A stretch of DNA of 64,000 nt from CAIKMD01 sp035552195 (lineage in GTDB: Bacteria; Pseudomonadota; Alphaproteobacteria; ATCC43930; CGMCC-115725). Shown piece by piece: positions 1 to 8,011 of this stretch; the stretch's first letter is position 1; every line of letters starts with the position of its first letter. The stretch covers positions 1 through 64,000 of the forward strand of contig DASZLU010000054.1 in NCBI GenBank assembly GCA_035552195.1. The letters run 5' to 3'. The notes beneath the pieces are model-generated. The model ran no database searches and was not told the origin of the DNA. It worked only from the letters and a program-made list of their open reading frames with translations. The translations under genes were made by a program, and so were the position numbers.

Positions 1-282
1 CGAGAAAGCGAGATCGGTGCCGGCCGAGACGGTCATGTCGACTGCGCCCGCGATCATCGCTTGCTGCAGCTTGGCGCCGCCGCCGAAATCGGTCACCTCG
101 ACATCGAGACCTTCGGCTTTGAAGGCACCGCGATCATTGGCGATCCGCGCCGGAAGGAACGTGAAATTGGCGCCGGCGGGCGTCCCGACGCGCAAAGCCT
201 CCGCATCGGCCGGCGTCCCGAACAGCACGCTCCCCGCTGCGAAGAACAGCACGACGAAAAGCAGCGTGACGATGCACTTCAT
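1..282 (-). CDS. NitT/TauT-type ABC substrate-binding protein, N-terminal part (cut by window edge)
   Basis: The first 94 residues of a periplasmic solute receptor are visible; the rest lies beyond the left edge. A hydrophobic signal peptide (about residues 1-26, ending near PADA) is followed by LRVGTPAGANFTFLPARIA and by the GGGAKLQQAMIAGAVDM region. The same blocks occur in the five receptors at 2869-7916, so this is a sixth member of the set. The ATG at 282 follows a good Shine-Dalgarno (GAGGATAAG directly upstream). It is the last visible gene of the minus-strand string and lies 128 bases after the permease gene. Family assignment is firm; the ligand is unknown. Confidence 0.85.
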   Translation of the reverse strand, partial: MKCIVTLLFVVLFFAAGSVLFGTPADAEALRVGTPAGANFTFLPARIANDRGAFKAEGLDVEVTDFGGGAKLQQAMIAGAVDMTVSAGTDLAFS

Positions 283-371
283 CTTATCCTCCGCCAAAAT
301 CGTTCTTTTTGAGAAACCGTCGACGCCGTGCCGGCACAACCGGGCGGCGCGATGACGAGCGTGAGGATAAG
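283..371 (-). promoter_or_regulatory. Inverted repeat able to mask the ribosome binding site of the sixth SBP
   Basis: A perfect 9-base inverted repeat, CTTATCCTC at 283-291 and GAGGATAAG at 363-371, spans the gap before the truncated SBP gene. On the minus-strand transcript the downstream copy is the Shine-Dalgarno GAGGATAAG directly before the start codon, and the upstream copy is its exact complement. Folding would bury the ribosome binding site in a stem with a 71-base loop. That translation is controlled this way is inference; a 9-base match with a large loop could be chance. Confidence 0.3.
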
Positions 372-410
372 AGCGGCCAGCGTTCGCAAGGAGCGCCGGC
401 CACCATGCTC

Positions 411-1205
411 TCAGGCGTCGTTCCAGCGGCGGAAACGCCGCTCGGCCATGCGGCACAGCTCGTTGAGCGTCACCGCGATCGCCGCCAGCACCGAGATCAG
501 CGCGAAAAGGTCGGGCGGCGAGAAGCTTTCGGCGAAAAGCCGGGTGTAGAAGCCGATGCCCGCCGTCGAAACATAAAGCTCGGCCAGCAACACGCCGAGG
601 AGCACCGCCGTCATGCCGAGACGCATGCCGGTGAAGAAGCTCGGGATCATGTGCGGGAAGATGATTGTGGTGAAGACTTGCCAGCGGCTGGCGCCCATCG
701 AATGCGCGGCGCGCAGCAATTGCGGCCGCAGATTCTGGACACCCGCGACCGTCGTCACGATCACCGGGAAGATGCCGTGGCTGACGCCGAAGGCAATCTT
801 CGCCGCCGGGCCGATGCCGAAGATCAGCACGAAGAGCGGCAGGATGGTCGCTTGCGGCGTCGCATAGAGCATCAGGATCACCGGCAGGATCGACTGCTTG
901 GTGAAGCCGTGCAGGCCGACAGCGAGGCCGACGGAGAGGCCGACAACGACCGACATCGAGAAAGCGAATCCGACCTCGAAAATCGTCACCTCGATTGCGT
1001 TGCGGATCTTCGGATCCGCCGCAATGTGCGGCAGCGCCGCGATCGCCTGCGAAGGCGGGCAGAGGAAGAGCGGATCGGCATAGAGCCGCGCACCGATCTC
1101 CCAGAGCGCCAGCAGGACGAAGATCGCGATGAGCCGCGCCCAGCCCGGCGACATGATCGGGCCGCTGCGCGCGCGCGAGACGCTGTGCATCGTGGTCGCT
1201 GTCAT
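411..1205 (-). CDS. NitT/TauT-type ABC transporter permease (second permease)
   Basis: Inner-membrane channel subunit of 264 residues. Hydrophobic segments begin near residue 25 (ARLIAIFVLLALWEIGA). The cytoplasmic coupling (EAA-type) loop lies at about residues 166-196 and contains AAHSMGASRWQVF and GMRLG, the BPD_transp_1 (SsuC/TauC) signature. The start chosen is the ATG at 1205, which overlaps the stop of the preceding permease by four bases (ATGA); a longer upstream reading would run inside that gene. It should pair with the 1202-1963 permease and the 1960-2841 ATPase to form one importer core. Confidence 0.92.
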   Translation of the reverse strand: MTATTMHSVSRARSGPIMSPGWARLIAIFVLLALWEIGARLYADPLFLCPPSQAIAALPHIAADPKIRNAIEVTIFEVGFAFSMSVVVGLSVGLAVGLHGFTKQSILPVILMLYATPQATILPLFVLIFGIGPAAKIAFGVSHGIFPVIVTTVAGVQNLRPQLLRAAHSMGASRWQVFTTIIFPHMIPSFFTGMRLGMTAVLLGVLLAELYVSTAGIGFYTRLFAESFSPPDLFALISVLAAIAVTLNELCRMAERRFRRWNDA

Positions 1206-1963
1206 TGGAAGCCCCGTCGGCCACGCGCCTCGGCAAAGGACACGATGCCGTTGATGATGAAAGCCATGAATACGGCAAAGACGATATTTGCGAACATCTG
1301 CGCCGATTCCATGTTTTCGGCGAGCGAGACGATGCGATGGCCGAGCCCGGCCAGCGAGGAAATCGTCTCGCCGCCGAGGATCGCAAGGAAGGCGATGATG
1401 CAGCCGAGACGCAGCCCGGTCAGCACGACCGGAAACGCGGCGGGCAACATCACCGACCAGAAGAGCTGCAGATCGTTCGCGCCCATCGACTGCGCCGCCC
1501 GGATATAGGCCTTGTCGACATTGGCAAGGCCGGCGATGGTGTTGAGCACCACCGGGAAGAACGCGATAGTCGTGCCGATCGCGATCTTCGAGCCCGCGCC
1601 GAGGCCGAAGAACAAGAGATAAAGCGGGAAGAGCAGGATCGCCGGGATCGAATAGATGCCAGCGAGCAGCGGATCGAACACGCGCACGGCATAGGCCGAG
1701 CGGCTGATGACATAGCCGAGGCTGCAGCCCGCGATCGCGGCGATCGCGACCGCCACGATCCATTCATGCACCGTCACCCAAAGGTCGGGCCAGATACCGC
1801 TGGTGGTCAGCAGTACCCAGAAATCCTTGAACACCGGAACCGGCGCCGGAAGCAGCAGCGGATTGATGTGACCCGGCCGCGTGCCGAGGTACCACGCCAC
1901 CAGGATGAGGATCAGCACGCCGAGCTGGATCAGCCTTTGGCCAATGCCGAGTTGCGGTCTCAT
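1202..1963 (-). CDS. NitT/TauT-type ABC transporter permease (first permease)
   Basis: Inner-membrane permease of 253 residues with about six hydrophobic segments and an EAA-type loop at residues 155-187 (AAQSMGANDLQLFWSVMLP, then LTGLRLG). It overlaps the ATPase gene and the next permease gene by four bases each (ATGA), which indicates translational coupling. Two different permeases suggest a heterodimeric membrane domain, less common in SsuBC-type systems, which usually carry one permease gene. Family is clear; substrate must be inferred from the receptors and from hyuAB. Confidence 0.92.
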   Translation of the reverse strand: MRPQLGIGQRLIQLGVLILILVAWYLGTRPGHINPLLLPAPVPVFKDFWVLLTTSGIWPDLWVTVHEWIVAVAIAAIAGCSLGYVISRSAYAVRVFDPLLAGIYSIPAILLFPLYLLFFGLGAGSKIAIGTTIAFFPVVLNTIAGLANVDKAYIRAAQSMGANDLQLFWSVMLPAAFPVVLTGLRLGCIIAFLAILGGETISSLAGLGHRIVSLAENMESAQMFANIVFAVFMAFIINGIVSFAEARGRRGFQ

Positions 1964-2841
1964 GCGCCTGCCTCGGCCGGTTGATGAGTCATGGTCTTGC
2001 GGATCTCGTCATGCAGCAGCTCGTAGAGCTCGTTGCGCAGATTGGCGAGTTTTTCCGAGGTCATGAACTCGCTCTTGCGCGGATGCGCCTCTTCGACGTG
2101 GATGATCTTCTTGATCCGGCCGGGACGTGCGGTCAGCACGGCGACGCGATCCGCAAGGAACACCGCTTCGACGAGGCTGTGCGTGACGAAGATGATCGTC
2201 TTGCCGGTACGCGCCAGCAGCACCGAAAGGTCCTCGCCCAGAACCATGCGGGTCTGCTCGTCGAGCGCCGCGAAAGGCTCGTCCATCAGCAGGACTTCGG
2301 TCTCGAGCGCCAGCGCGCGGGCGAGCTGCACGCGCTGCTTCATGCCGCCGGAAAGCTGCGCCGGATAATGCTGCGCGAATTGCGTGAGACCGACCGCCTC
2401 GAGCGACCGCCGCGCGCGGCCGTCACGCTCGCTCTTGGAAACACCTTGGAAGGCCATGCCGAGCTTCACGTTGTCGATCACCGTGCGCCAGGGGAAGAGC
2501 GTGTTCTCTTGAAACACGTAGGCGACCTTTTGCGGCGACGGGCCGTTGACCTCGTGCCCGTCGATTGTGACGCGGCCGGTCGACGGTGTTGCCAGACCGC
2601 CGATGATGTTGAGCAGGGTGCTCTTGCCGCAGCCCGACGGCCCGATCAGGCACAGCAATTCGCCGCGCGCAATATCAAGCGTCGCGCTTTCCAGCGCCAC
2701 CACACGCCGCGGATCCCCCTCCGCGCCGAAAGCCTGGCTGACGCCTTCGACTTTGATAATCGCATCGCCCCGATTCACGTTCTGCTCCATTTTGCGCCGC
2801 GGGTCATGGGAATTGCCTTGCTTCGAGTCTAGGAGGGTCAT
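1960..2841 (-). CDS. NitT/TauT-type ABC transporter ATP-binding protein
   Basis: Cytoplasmic ATPase of 293 residues. Visible motifs: Walker A GPSGCGKST (residues 67-75), Q-loop glutamine 111 in VFQENTLFPW, ABC signature LSGGMKQR (163-170), Walker B VLLMDEP (183-189) and switch histidine 221 in VTHS. This is the SsuB/TauB class. The start is uncertain: the ATG at 2841 has only a weak Shine-Dalgarno, and an in-frame ATG at 2790 would remove 17 residues that are not part of the fold. It is the only ATPase for six adjacent receptors. Confidence 0.93.
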   Translation of the reverse strand: MTLLDSKQGNSHDPRRKMEQNVNRGDAIIKVEGVSQAFGAEGDPRRVVALESATLDIARGELLCLIGPSGCGKSTLLNIIGGLATPSTGRVTIDGHEVNGPSPQKVAYVFQENTLFPWRTVIDNVKLGMAFQGVSKSERDGRARRSLEAVGLTQFAQHYPAQLSGGMKQRVQLARALALETEVLLMDEPFAALDEQTRMVLGEDLSVLLARTGKTIIFVTHSLVEAVFLADRVAVLTARPGRIKKIIHVEEAHPRKSEFMTSEKLANLRNELYELLHDEIRKTMTHQPAEAGA

Positions 2842-2868
2842 GGTCGTCCATTCTTTCGACGGCCGCCA

Positions 2869-3843
2869 CTAGGGCGCCTTTGGCAGGAATTTTTCGGTGT
2901 ATAGCTTGCTCATATCAGGCTCGGTCGAAAGCAAATTCATCTGCACGAAAGAGCGACTTAACACCGCAACAGCTTTGGGCTCGAAACGCCCGGTATCCGA
3001 AAACACCGGCATCACCGCATCATAGGCTTTGGCCGCGATCTCCGGCGATTGATGCATGATCGGCGCAATCAGCGCCACCGTTTCGTTCTTATTGGACTTC
3101 ATCCAGGCGACCGTGTCGAACCAGCCGGCCAGAAAGCCGCGCACCGCCTCGGGCCGCTGCTCGGTCACCTGCTTGGTCGCATAGACGATATGGACGATGA
3201 AATCGGGAATGATGGTGCCGAAATTGACAACGGTGTGGCCGATGCCCTCACGCTCAAGCCGCGCCGCGGTGGCGATATCGCTCGACATGGCATCGATCTG
3301 CTGCGTCTTGATGGCGGCGATCTGGCCGGCGATATCGCCCAGAAACACGATATCGATGCCCTCGGGGCCCCAACCCTCGTGACGCGACAGCTCGCGCGTC
3401 GTCCATTCGGTGAGCGAGCCGACGCTCGATACGCTGACCTTACGGCCCTTGAGATCGGCGACCGTCTTCACCGGGCCGTTGGCCCCGGCGACGAGCACCA
3501 GCCCGTCGGGCCGGCCGGCATAGGCGGCGATGCCGACGACCGGCGTCCCCTTGGCGACGGTCGACATTTCCGGGCCGCCACCGAGACCGATATCGACCGC
3601 GCCAGCGACGAGCGCCTGCTGCTGCTTGGCCGCGCCGGCGAAATTGACAACCTCGATATCGATCCCGTGCTTCTGGAAAAAGCCTTTCGCCAGACCGACT
3701 TCGGGCGGGGTGAAATCGATCGGCTCGGCCTGAGCCCGGCCGACGCGCAGCGTCTCGTTGGCGCACGCTGCGGGCATGGCGACGCCAAGCAGCGCGATCG
3801 CCGCCATCGCCGCAACACCCCGGGGGTTTCCCATCACGCGCAT
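2869..3843 (-). CDS. NitT/TauT-type ABC substrate-binding protein (paralogue 5 of the array)
   Basis: Periplasmic receptor of 324 residues with a signal peptide ending near ACANETLRVG. The array-wide blocks are present: KHGIDIEVVNFAGAAKQQQ, REL-to-GWGPEGI around the middle, FLAGWFDTVAWMKSNK, and the C-terminal DMSKLYTEKFLP. It belongs to the PF09084/PF13379 type of two-lobed nitrate/taurine/sulfonate/thiamine-precursor receptors. The ATG at 3843 has AAGG seven bases upstream. It directly precedes the ATPase gene. Its ligand cannot be read from sequence; sequence differences from its neighbours around the cleft suggest different specificities. Confidence 0.9.
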   Translation of the reverse strand: MRVMGNPRGVAAMAAIALLGVAMPAACANETLRVGRAQAEPIDFTPPEVGLAKGFFQKHGIDIEVVNFAGAAKQQQALVAGAVDIGLGGGPEMSTVAKGTPVVGIAAYAGRPDGLVLVAGANGPVKTVADLKGRKVSVSSVGSLTEWTTRELSRHEGWGPEGIDIVFLGDIAGQIAAIKTQQIDAMSSDIATAARLEREGIGHTVVNFGTIIPDFIVHIVYATKQVTEQRPEAVRGFLAGWFDTVAWMKSNKNETVALIAPIMHQSPEIAAKAYDAVMPVFSDTGRFEPKAVAVLSRSFVQMNLLSTEPDMSKLYTEKFLPKAP

Positions 3844-3861
3844 GACGCCACCTTCATCACC

Positions 3862-4845
3862 TCACTTCGAACTCGGTAGAAATTTTTCCGTGTAGAGCTT
3901 CGACATGTCCGGCGGCGCCGGCAGCTGGCCCATATCGACGAAAGATTGCGCCAGCACCTTCAGTGCCTTCGGATCGAACTTCCCGGTGTTGGAGAAGCTC
4001 GGCATGATCTCGTCATACGCGCGGGCCGTGATCTCCGGTGTCTGATGCATGACCGGCGCGACGATCTTCACCGTCTCGTCCTTGTTCTTGCGCATCCAGG
4101 CGATCGTCTCGAACCAGCCGGCAAGAAATTCGCGTAGCTGATCGGGATGATCGGCGATCATCTTATTGGTCGCATAGGTGATGTGGTTGATGAAATCGGG
4201 CGCGACGGTCGAGAAATGCAGCACGATCTTCGCCGCGCCTTCCTTCTCGAGCTTGTAGGCGCCGGCGACATCGATGCACATGCCGTCGATATCCTTGGTG
4301 CGCAACGCCGCGACCTGCGCCTCGTCCGTCCCAAGCGGTGTCACGACGATGCCGTCAGGCCCCCATCCGAGGTGGCGCGACGCCTGGTGCACGGCCCAAT
4401 CCGTGAGGCCGCCGACGGTGGAGACGCCGATTTTCTTGCCCTTGAGATCGGCCGGGCTGTTGATCCCGGCATCCGGCCGCGCGATCAGCAGCAGACCCAT
4501 CGGCCCGGCGTAGGCGGCAATGGCGAGATCGCTATTGCCCTTGGCGACGAAGACCAACTCGGGCCCGGAGCCGAGGCCGACATCGATCGCGTCGGCGGCA
4601 AGCCCCTGCTGCAGCTTGGCGCTGCCGGCGAAATTGACCTCCTCGACGTCAATGCCGTGGTTTTTGAAAAAGCCTTTCTCCATGCCGACATCGAGCGGTA
4701 CGAAGTCGAAGGGCAGCGCGATCGCCTTGCCGACGCGGAGCTTCACATCGGCCGCAGCGGCCGGCTCTGCGCCGAGCCCCGACAGCATCGCAGCGGCAAT
4801 GCCAAGTGCGGCGAGCGAAATGCTCCAACGAATGTTCTTCCTCAC
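3862..4845 (-). CDS. NitT/TauT-type ABC substrate-binding protein (paralogue 4 of the array)
   Basis: Receptor of 327 residues with a signal peptide (hydrophobic stretch SISLAALGIAAAMLSGLG, cleavage near AAAADVKLRVG). Array signatures: FAGSAKLQQGLAADAIDVG, GWGPDGI, FLAGWFETIAWMRKNK and DMSKLYTEKFLP at the C terminus. GTG at 4845 is preferred because GGAGG lies seven bases upstream; the in-frame GTG at 4851 would sit almost on top of that Shine-Dalgarno. Same strand and very close spacing to both neighbours, so probably co-transcribed. Family certain, ligand unknown. Confidence 0.9.
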   Translation of the reverse strand: MRKNIRWSISLAALGIAAAMLSGLGAEPAAAADVKLRVGKAIALPFDFVPLDVGMEKGFFKNHGIDVEEVNFAGSAKLQQGLAADAIDVGLGSGPELVFVAKGNSDLAIAAYAGPMGLLLIARPDAGINSPADLKGKKIGVSTVGGLTDWAVHQASRHLGWGPDGIVVTPLGTDEAQVAALRTKDIDGMCIDVAGAYKLEKEGAAKIVLHFSTVAPDFINHITYATNKMIADHPDQLREFLAGWFETIAWMRKNKDETVKIVAPVMHQTPEITARAYDEIMPSFSNTGKFDPKALKVLAQSFVDMGQLPAPPDMSKLYTEKFLPSSK

Positions 4846-4879
4846 GTCCACGCCTCCCTAACGTCGTCCGGTCGCCCGC

Positions 4880-5875
4880 TTACTGCGGCGCGCCGGGCAG
4901 GTATTTTTCGGTGATGACCTTGGTCAGATCCGGCTTGTCCGGCAGCGTGCCGAGTTCGACAAAAGACTGCGCCAGCGTATCGAGCGCCTTCGGATTGAAT
5001 TTTCCGTCGGTCGAGAAGGTCGGCATGATGTCGTCGTAGACTTTGCCTTCGATCTCTTCCGAAACATTACCGACGCGCGCGCCGATGCGCACCGCATCCA
5101 CCTTATGCGTCTTCATGTAAGCGATCGTCTCGAACCAGCCGGCGAGGAACGCGCGCACCTGATCGGGATGATCGGCCATGATCTTGTTGCTGGCGAAGAT
5201 CACATGGATATGAAAATCCGGCACGATCTTGCCGAAATGCACGATCGTGTTCGTCACGCCCTCATCGCCGAGCTTCAGCGCCGTGGCGATGTCAGTGACC
5301 ATGCCGTTGGTCTGATTGGTCCGCAGCGCGGCGACCTGGGGCGAGTCGGAGCCAAGCTCGACCAGCTTGATCCCGTCCGGGCCCCAGCCCTGCTGGCGCG
5401 ACAGCTCTTTCACCAGCCACGCCGTGAGCGAGCCGACGGTCGAGACGCTGAGCAGCTTGCCTTTCAGATCAGCCGCGCTTTTCACCGGCCCGTTCTTTTG
5501 CGTGATGACGGTCAGCAGCTCCGGCTGGTTCGCCATCGCGGCGACGCCAAGCTCTGGATTGCCTTTGACGATGAAAGCGAGCTCGGGTCCCGAGCCAACG
5601 GCGATATCGATCGCATCGGCGGCGATGCCGCGCTGAAGATTGGCGCTGCCCGGGAAAGCGGTCGCTTCGATATCGAGATTGTGCTTGGCGAAAATGCCTT
5701 CCTCGATGCCGATGTCGAGCGGCGCGAAAGTGAAAGGTTGTGCCTGCGCCTTGCCGACACGCAGCTTATCGGCCGCGAACGCCGTGTTCGCGGTCACGCC
5801 CGACAAAGCCGGCATGACGAGCGCAAGCGCAACCAGCACCGATGCGCGCCAAATCTTACCCTGATACATTCCCAC
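4880..5875 (-). CDS. NitT/TauT-type ABC substrate-binding protein (paralogue 3 of the array)
   Basis: Receptor of about 331 residues. Signal peptide with core VLVALALVMPAL, cleavage near AFAADKLRVG. It shares FPGSANLQRGIAADAIDIA, SRQQGWGPDGI and FLAGWFETIAYMKTHK with its neighbours. The C-terminal signature is diverged to DLTKVITEKYLP, so it is the least typical member of the array at that site. Either GTG 5875 (GAGG five bases upstream) or ATG 5869 could initiate; both give the same mature protein. Probable role: delivery of a distinct but related ligand to the shared permease core. Confidence 0.9.
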   Translation of the reverse strand: MGMYQGKIWRASVLVALALVMPALSGVTANTAFAADKLRVGKAQAQPFTFAPLDIGIEEGIFAKHNLDIEATAFPGSANLQRGIAADAIDIAVGSGPELAFIVKGNPELGVAAMANQPELLTVITQKNGPVKSAADLKGKLLSVSTVGSLTAWLVKELSRQQGWGPDGIKLVELGSDSPQVAALRTNQTNGMVTDIATALKLGDEGVTNTIVHFGKIVPDFHIHVIFASNKIMADHPDQVRAFLAGWFETIAYMKTHKVDAVRIGARVGNVSEEIEGKVYDDIMPTFSTDGKFNPKALDTLAQSFVELGTLPDKPDLTKVITEKYLPGAPQ

Positions 5876-5923
5876 TACTACCTCTGAGACAATCCCTGCG
5901 CGGCTTTCGGACCGCTTGTCACT

Positions 5924-6904
5924 TTACGGCGATTTTACCGGCAAAAACTGCTCGGTATAGAGTTTTGACATGTCGGGCTCTTTATCGAGCACGCCCATCT
6001 GCACGAAGGATTTGGCAAGAATTGCGAGTGCCTTCGGGTTGAAGCGCCCTGTATCAGAGAACATCGGCATGACGTCGTCATAAGTGCGGCTGGCAATCTC
6101 GGGCGAAATATTCATGACCGCGGAAGCCTTATCAACCATCACCTGCTTGTTCTGGCGGATATAGGCGATGGTGTCGAACCAGCCGGCGAGGAAACCCTTA
6201 AGGTCGTTGGGCCGCGTTTGAACTGCCTTGGTCGTCGCGTAAATCACGTGAATGTGGAAGTCGCTGACGATATTGCCGAAGCGCACGAGGATGCGGCTGA
6301 GGCCCTCTTCCTCGAGCTTGTAGGCGAGGGCAACATCGGCGACGAAGCCGTCGACATTTTTGCTGCGCATCGCCGCGATCTGCGACGAATTCGAGCCGAG
6401 ATAAGCGATCTTGATACCGTCCGGCCCCCAACCCTGTTGACGCGAGGTCTCGCGCACCAGCCATTCGGTCAGCGAGCCGGCGGTCGAGACGCTGATCGTT
6501 TTGTCTTTCAGGTCGGCGGCGCTTTTGAGCGGTCCGTCCTTCTGCACGCTGAGGTCGAGCAGCAGCGGCTGATTGGCCATCGCTGCGATGCCGAGCTCAG
6601 GGTTGCCCTTGGCGACGAACGCCAGCGCCGGACCAGAGCCGATGCCGATATCGACCGCATCGGCGGCGATCGCCTGTTGCAGCTTGGCGTCACCGGCGAA
6701 GCCCGATTCTTCGACATCGACGCCGTATTTTTTGAAGAAGCCGTGCTCGATGCCGATATCGACCGGCACGAAGGAGAAGGAATCGGCCTGCGACTTGCCG
6801 ACGCGCAGCTTTTCCTGTGCCGAGGCGTGACCCGCCGCCATGAGAAGCGACACGGCCGCAACCGTGACCGCGGCGAAACGAAGACCAGAAACAACGCGCT
6901 GCAT
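5924..6904 (-). CDS. NitT/TauT-type ABC substrate-binding protein (paralogue 2 of the array)
   Basis: Receptor of 326 residues. ATG 6904 is chosen because AGAGG lies eight bases upstream; the in-frame ATG at 6922 has no Shine-Dalgarno. Signal peptide ends near GHASAQEKLRVG. Array blocks FAGDAKLQQAIAADAVDIG, TSRQQGWGPDGI, FLAGWFDTIAYIRQNK and DMSKLYTEQFLP are all present. It is closest in wording to paralogue 3 (shared GNPELGIAAMANQP-type segment), suggesting a fairly recent duplication between the two. Same operon and role as its neighbours; ligand unknown. Confidence 0.9.
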   Translation of the reverse strand: MQRVVSGLRFAAVTVAAVSLLMAAGHASAQEKLRVGKSQADSFSFVPVDIGIEHGFFKKYGVDVEESGFAGDAKLQQAIAADAVDIGIGSGPALAFVAKGNPELGIAAMANQPLLLDLSVQKDGPLKSAADLKDKTISVSTAGSLTEWLVRETSRQQGWGPDGIKIAYLGSNSSQIAAMRSKNVDGFVADVALAYKLEEEGLSRILVRFGNIVSDFHIHVIYATTKAVQTRPNDLKGFLAGWFDTIAYIRQNKQVMVDKASAVMNISPEIASRTYDDVMPMFSDTGRFNPKALAILAKSFVQMGVLDKEPDMSKLYTEQFLPVKSP

Positions 6905-6932
6905 CACAAAACCTCTGCTCATTTGGCCCGGC

Positions 6933-7916
6933 CTATTTCGTCACCGGCAAGAATTTCTCGGTATAGAGCTTCGACATATCCGGCTTCTCGGGCAGCATGT
7001 TCATATCGACGAAAGACTGCGCCAGCACCTCGAGACCCTTGCGATCGAAGCGGCCGTCATCCGTGAGCATCGGAATGGTTTCGTCGTAGACTTTGCCGAC
7101 GACGGCTTCCGGTATTTTCAGCACGCCGCTCGAAATCCGCACGGTCTCGGCCTTGTCGTGCTTGAAATACGCGACGGTTTCGAACCAGGCGGCGAGGAAT
7201 TTCTTCACATCGTCGGGGCGCTTGGCGATCATATCCGTCGATGCGTAGATGACGTGATTGACGTATTCCTTCACCACATCGCCGAACTTCAAGAGGATGC
7301 GCACTTCGCCCGCCGTCTCGAACTGATAGGCGGTGGTGATATCGAAGGGCGCCATGTCGATCTGATGCGTGCGGAGCGCCGCGAGCTGCGCCGTCGCATC
7401 GCCGAGCGCGACGCGCTTGATGCCCTCCGGCCCCCAGCCTTCGCGGCGGCCAAGCTCGCGCACCATCCAGTCCGTCTGCGAGCCGGGGCTCGAAATGCTG
7501 GCAAGCTTGCCTTTGAGATCGGCGATCGAATGGATTGGGCCGCTGGCCAGCACCGACACGGTAATGCCGAGCGGCGGCCCCGCCTCTTGCGCGACGGCGA
7601 GAATCGGCGAGCCTTTGGCGATGAAAGCCATGCCTGGTCCCGAGCCGACGCCGATATCGACCGCGCCTGCGGCGAAAGCCTGCTGCAGTTTGGCGTCGCC
7701 GGCGAAAGCCGAGATTTCGATGTCGAGCCCGTGTTTTTTGAAGATGCCTTTTTCAACGCCGACATCGATCGGCGTGAATTGGAAAAGCGAGGGGAAGCCT
7801 TTGCCGAAGCGTAATGACTCGGCAGCGCCGGCCGGCGCGCCGGCGGCGAGAACGCCAAGCACGACGAACGCGACTGCCACGACGAAGCGGCCGCCGATCC
7901 TTCGGTTCAAACGCAT
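6933..7916 (-). CDS. NitT/TauT-type ABC substrate-binding protein (paralogue 1, first of the array)
   Basis: Receptor of 327 residues with a signal peptide ending near GAPAGAAESLRFG. Shared blocks: FAGDAKLQQAFAAGAVDIG, GRREGWGPEGI, FLAAWFETVAYFKHDK, DMSKLYTEKFLP. ATG 7916 lies just after GGGAGGGG. It is the first SBP after hyuB, across a 95-base gap that carries a perfect 19-base tandem duplication. Its start of mature protein has F for V (RFGKGF versus RVGKAQ), so it is somewhat diverged from the other four. Ligand unknown; the gene order ties it to HyuAB. Confidence 0.9.
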   Translation of the reverse strand: MRLNRRIGGRFVVAVAFVVLGVLAAGAPAGAAESLRFGKGFPSLFQFTPIDVGVEKGIFKKHGLDIEISAFAGDAKLQQAFAAGAVDIGVGSGPGMAFIAKGSPILAVAQEAGPPLGITVSVLASGPIHSIADLKGKLASISSPGSQTDWMVRELGRREGWGPEGIKRVALGDATAQLAALRTHQIDMAPFDITTAYQFETAGEVRILLKFGDVVKEYVNHVIYASTDMIAKRPDDVKKFLAAWFETVAYFKHDKAETVRISSGVLKIPEAVVGKVYDETIPMLTDDGRFDRKGLEVLAQSFVDMNMLPEKPDMSKLYTEKFLPVTK

Positions 7917-7942
7917 CACCCCTCCCTGTACCCCGCGGCGCC

Positions 7943-7980
7943 GCCCCTACCCCGGTAAGATGCCCCTACCCCGGTAAGAT
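7943..7980. repeat. Perfect tandem duplication, 2 x 19 bases, between hyuB and the SBP array
   Basis: GCCCCTACCCCGGTAAGAT occurs twice back to back (7943-7961 and 7962-7980) with no mismatch. It lies in the only sizeable gap of the region, downstream of hyuB and upstream of the first SBP on the minus strand. It does not form a terminator hairpin. It may be a recent slippage duplication or a pair of binding sites; nothing in the sequence decides between these. Confidence 0.85.
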
Positions 7981-8011
7981 TAGGTGAGCGGCGCCGGCGG
8001 TCGATTCGTTT

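Noticed and set aside
309..1508. 399-codon open frame on the plus strand
   Set aside because: It mirrors two membrane permease genes and translates to a highly charged, repetitive sequence; it is an antisense artefact.
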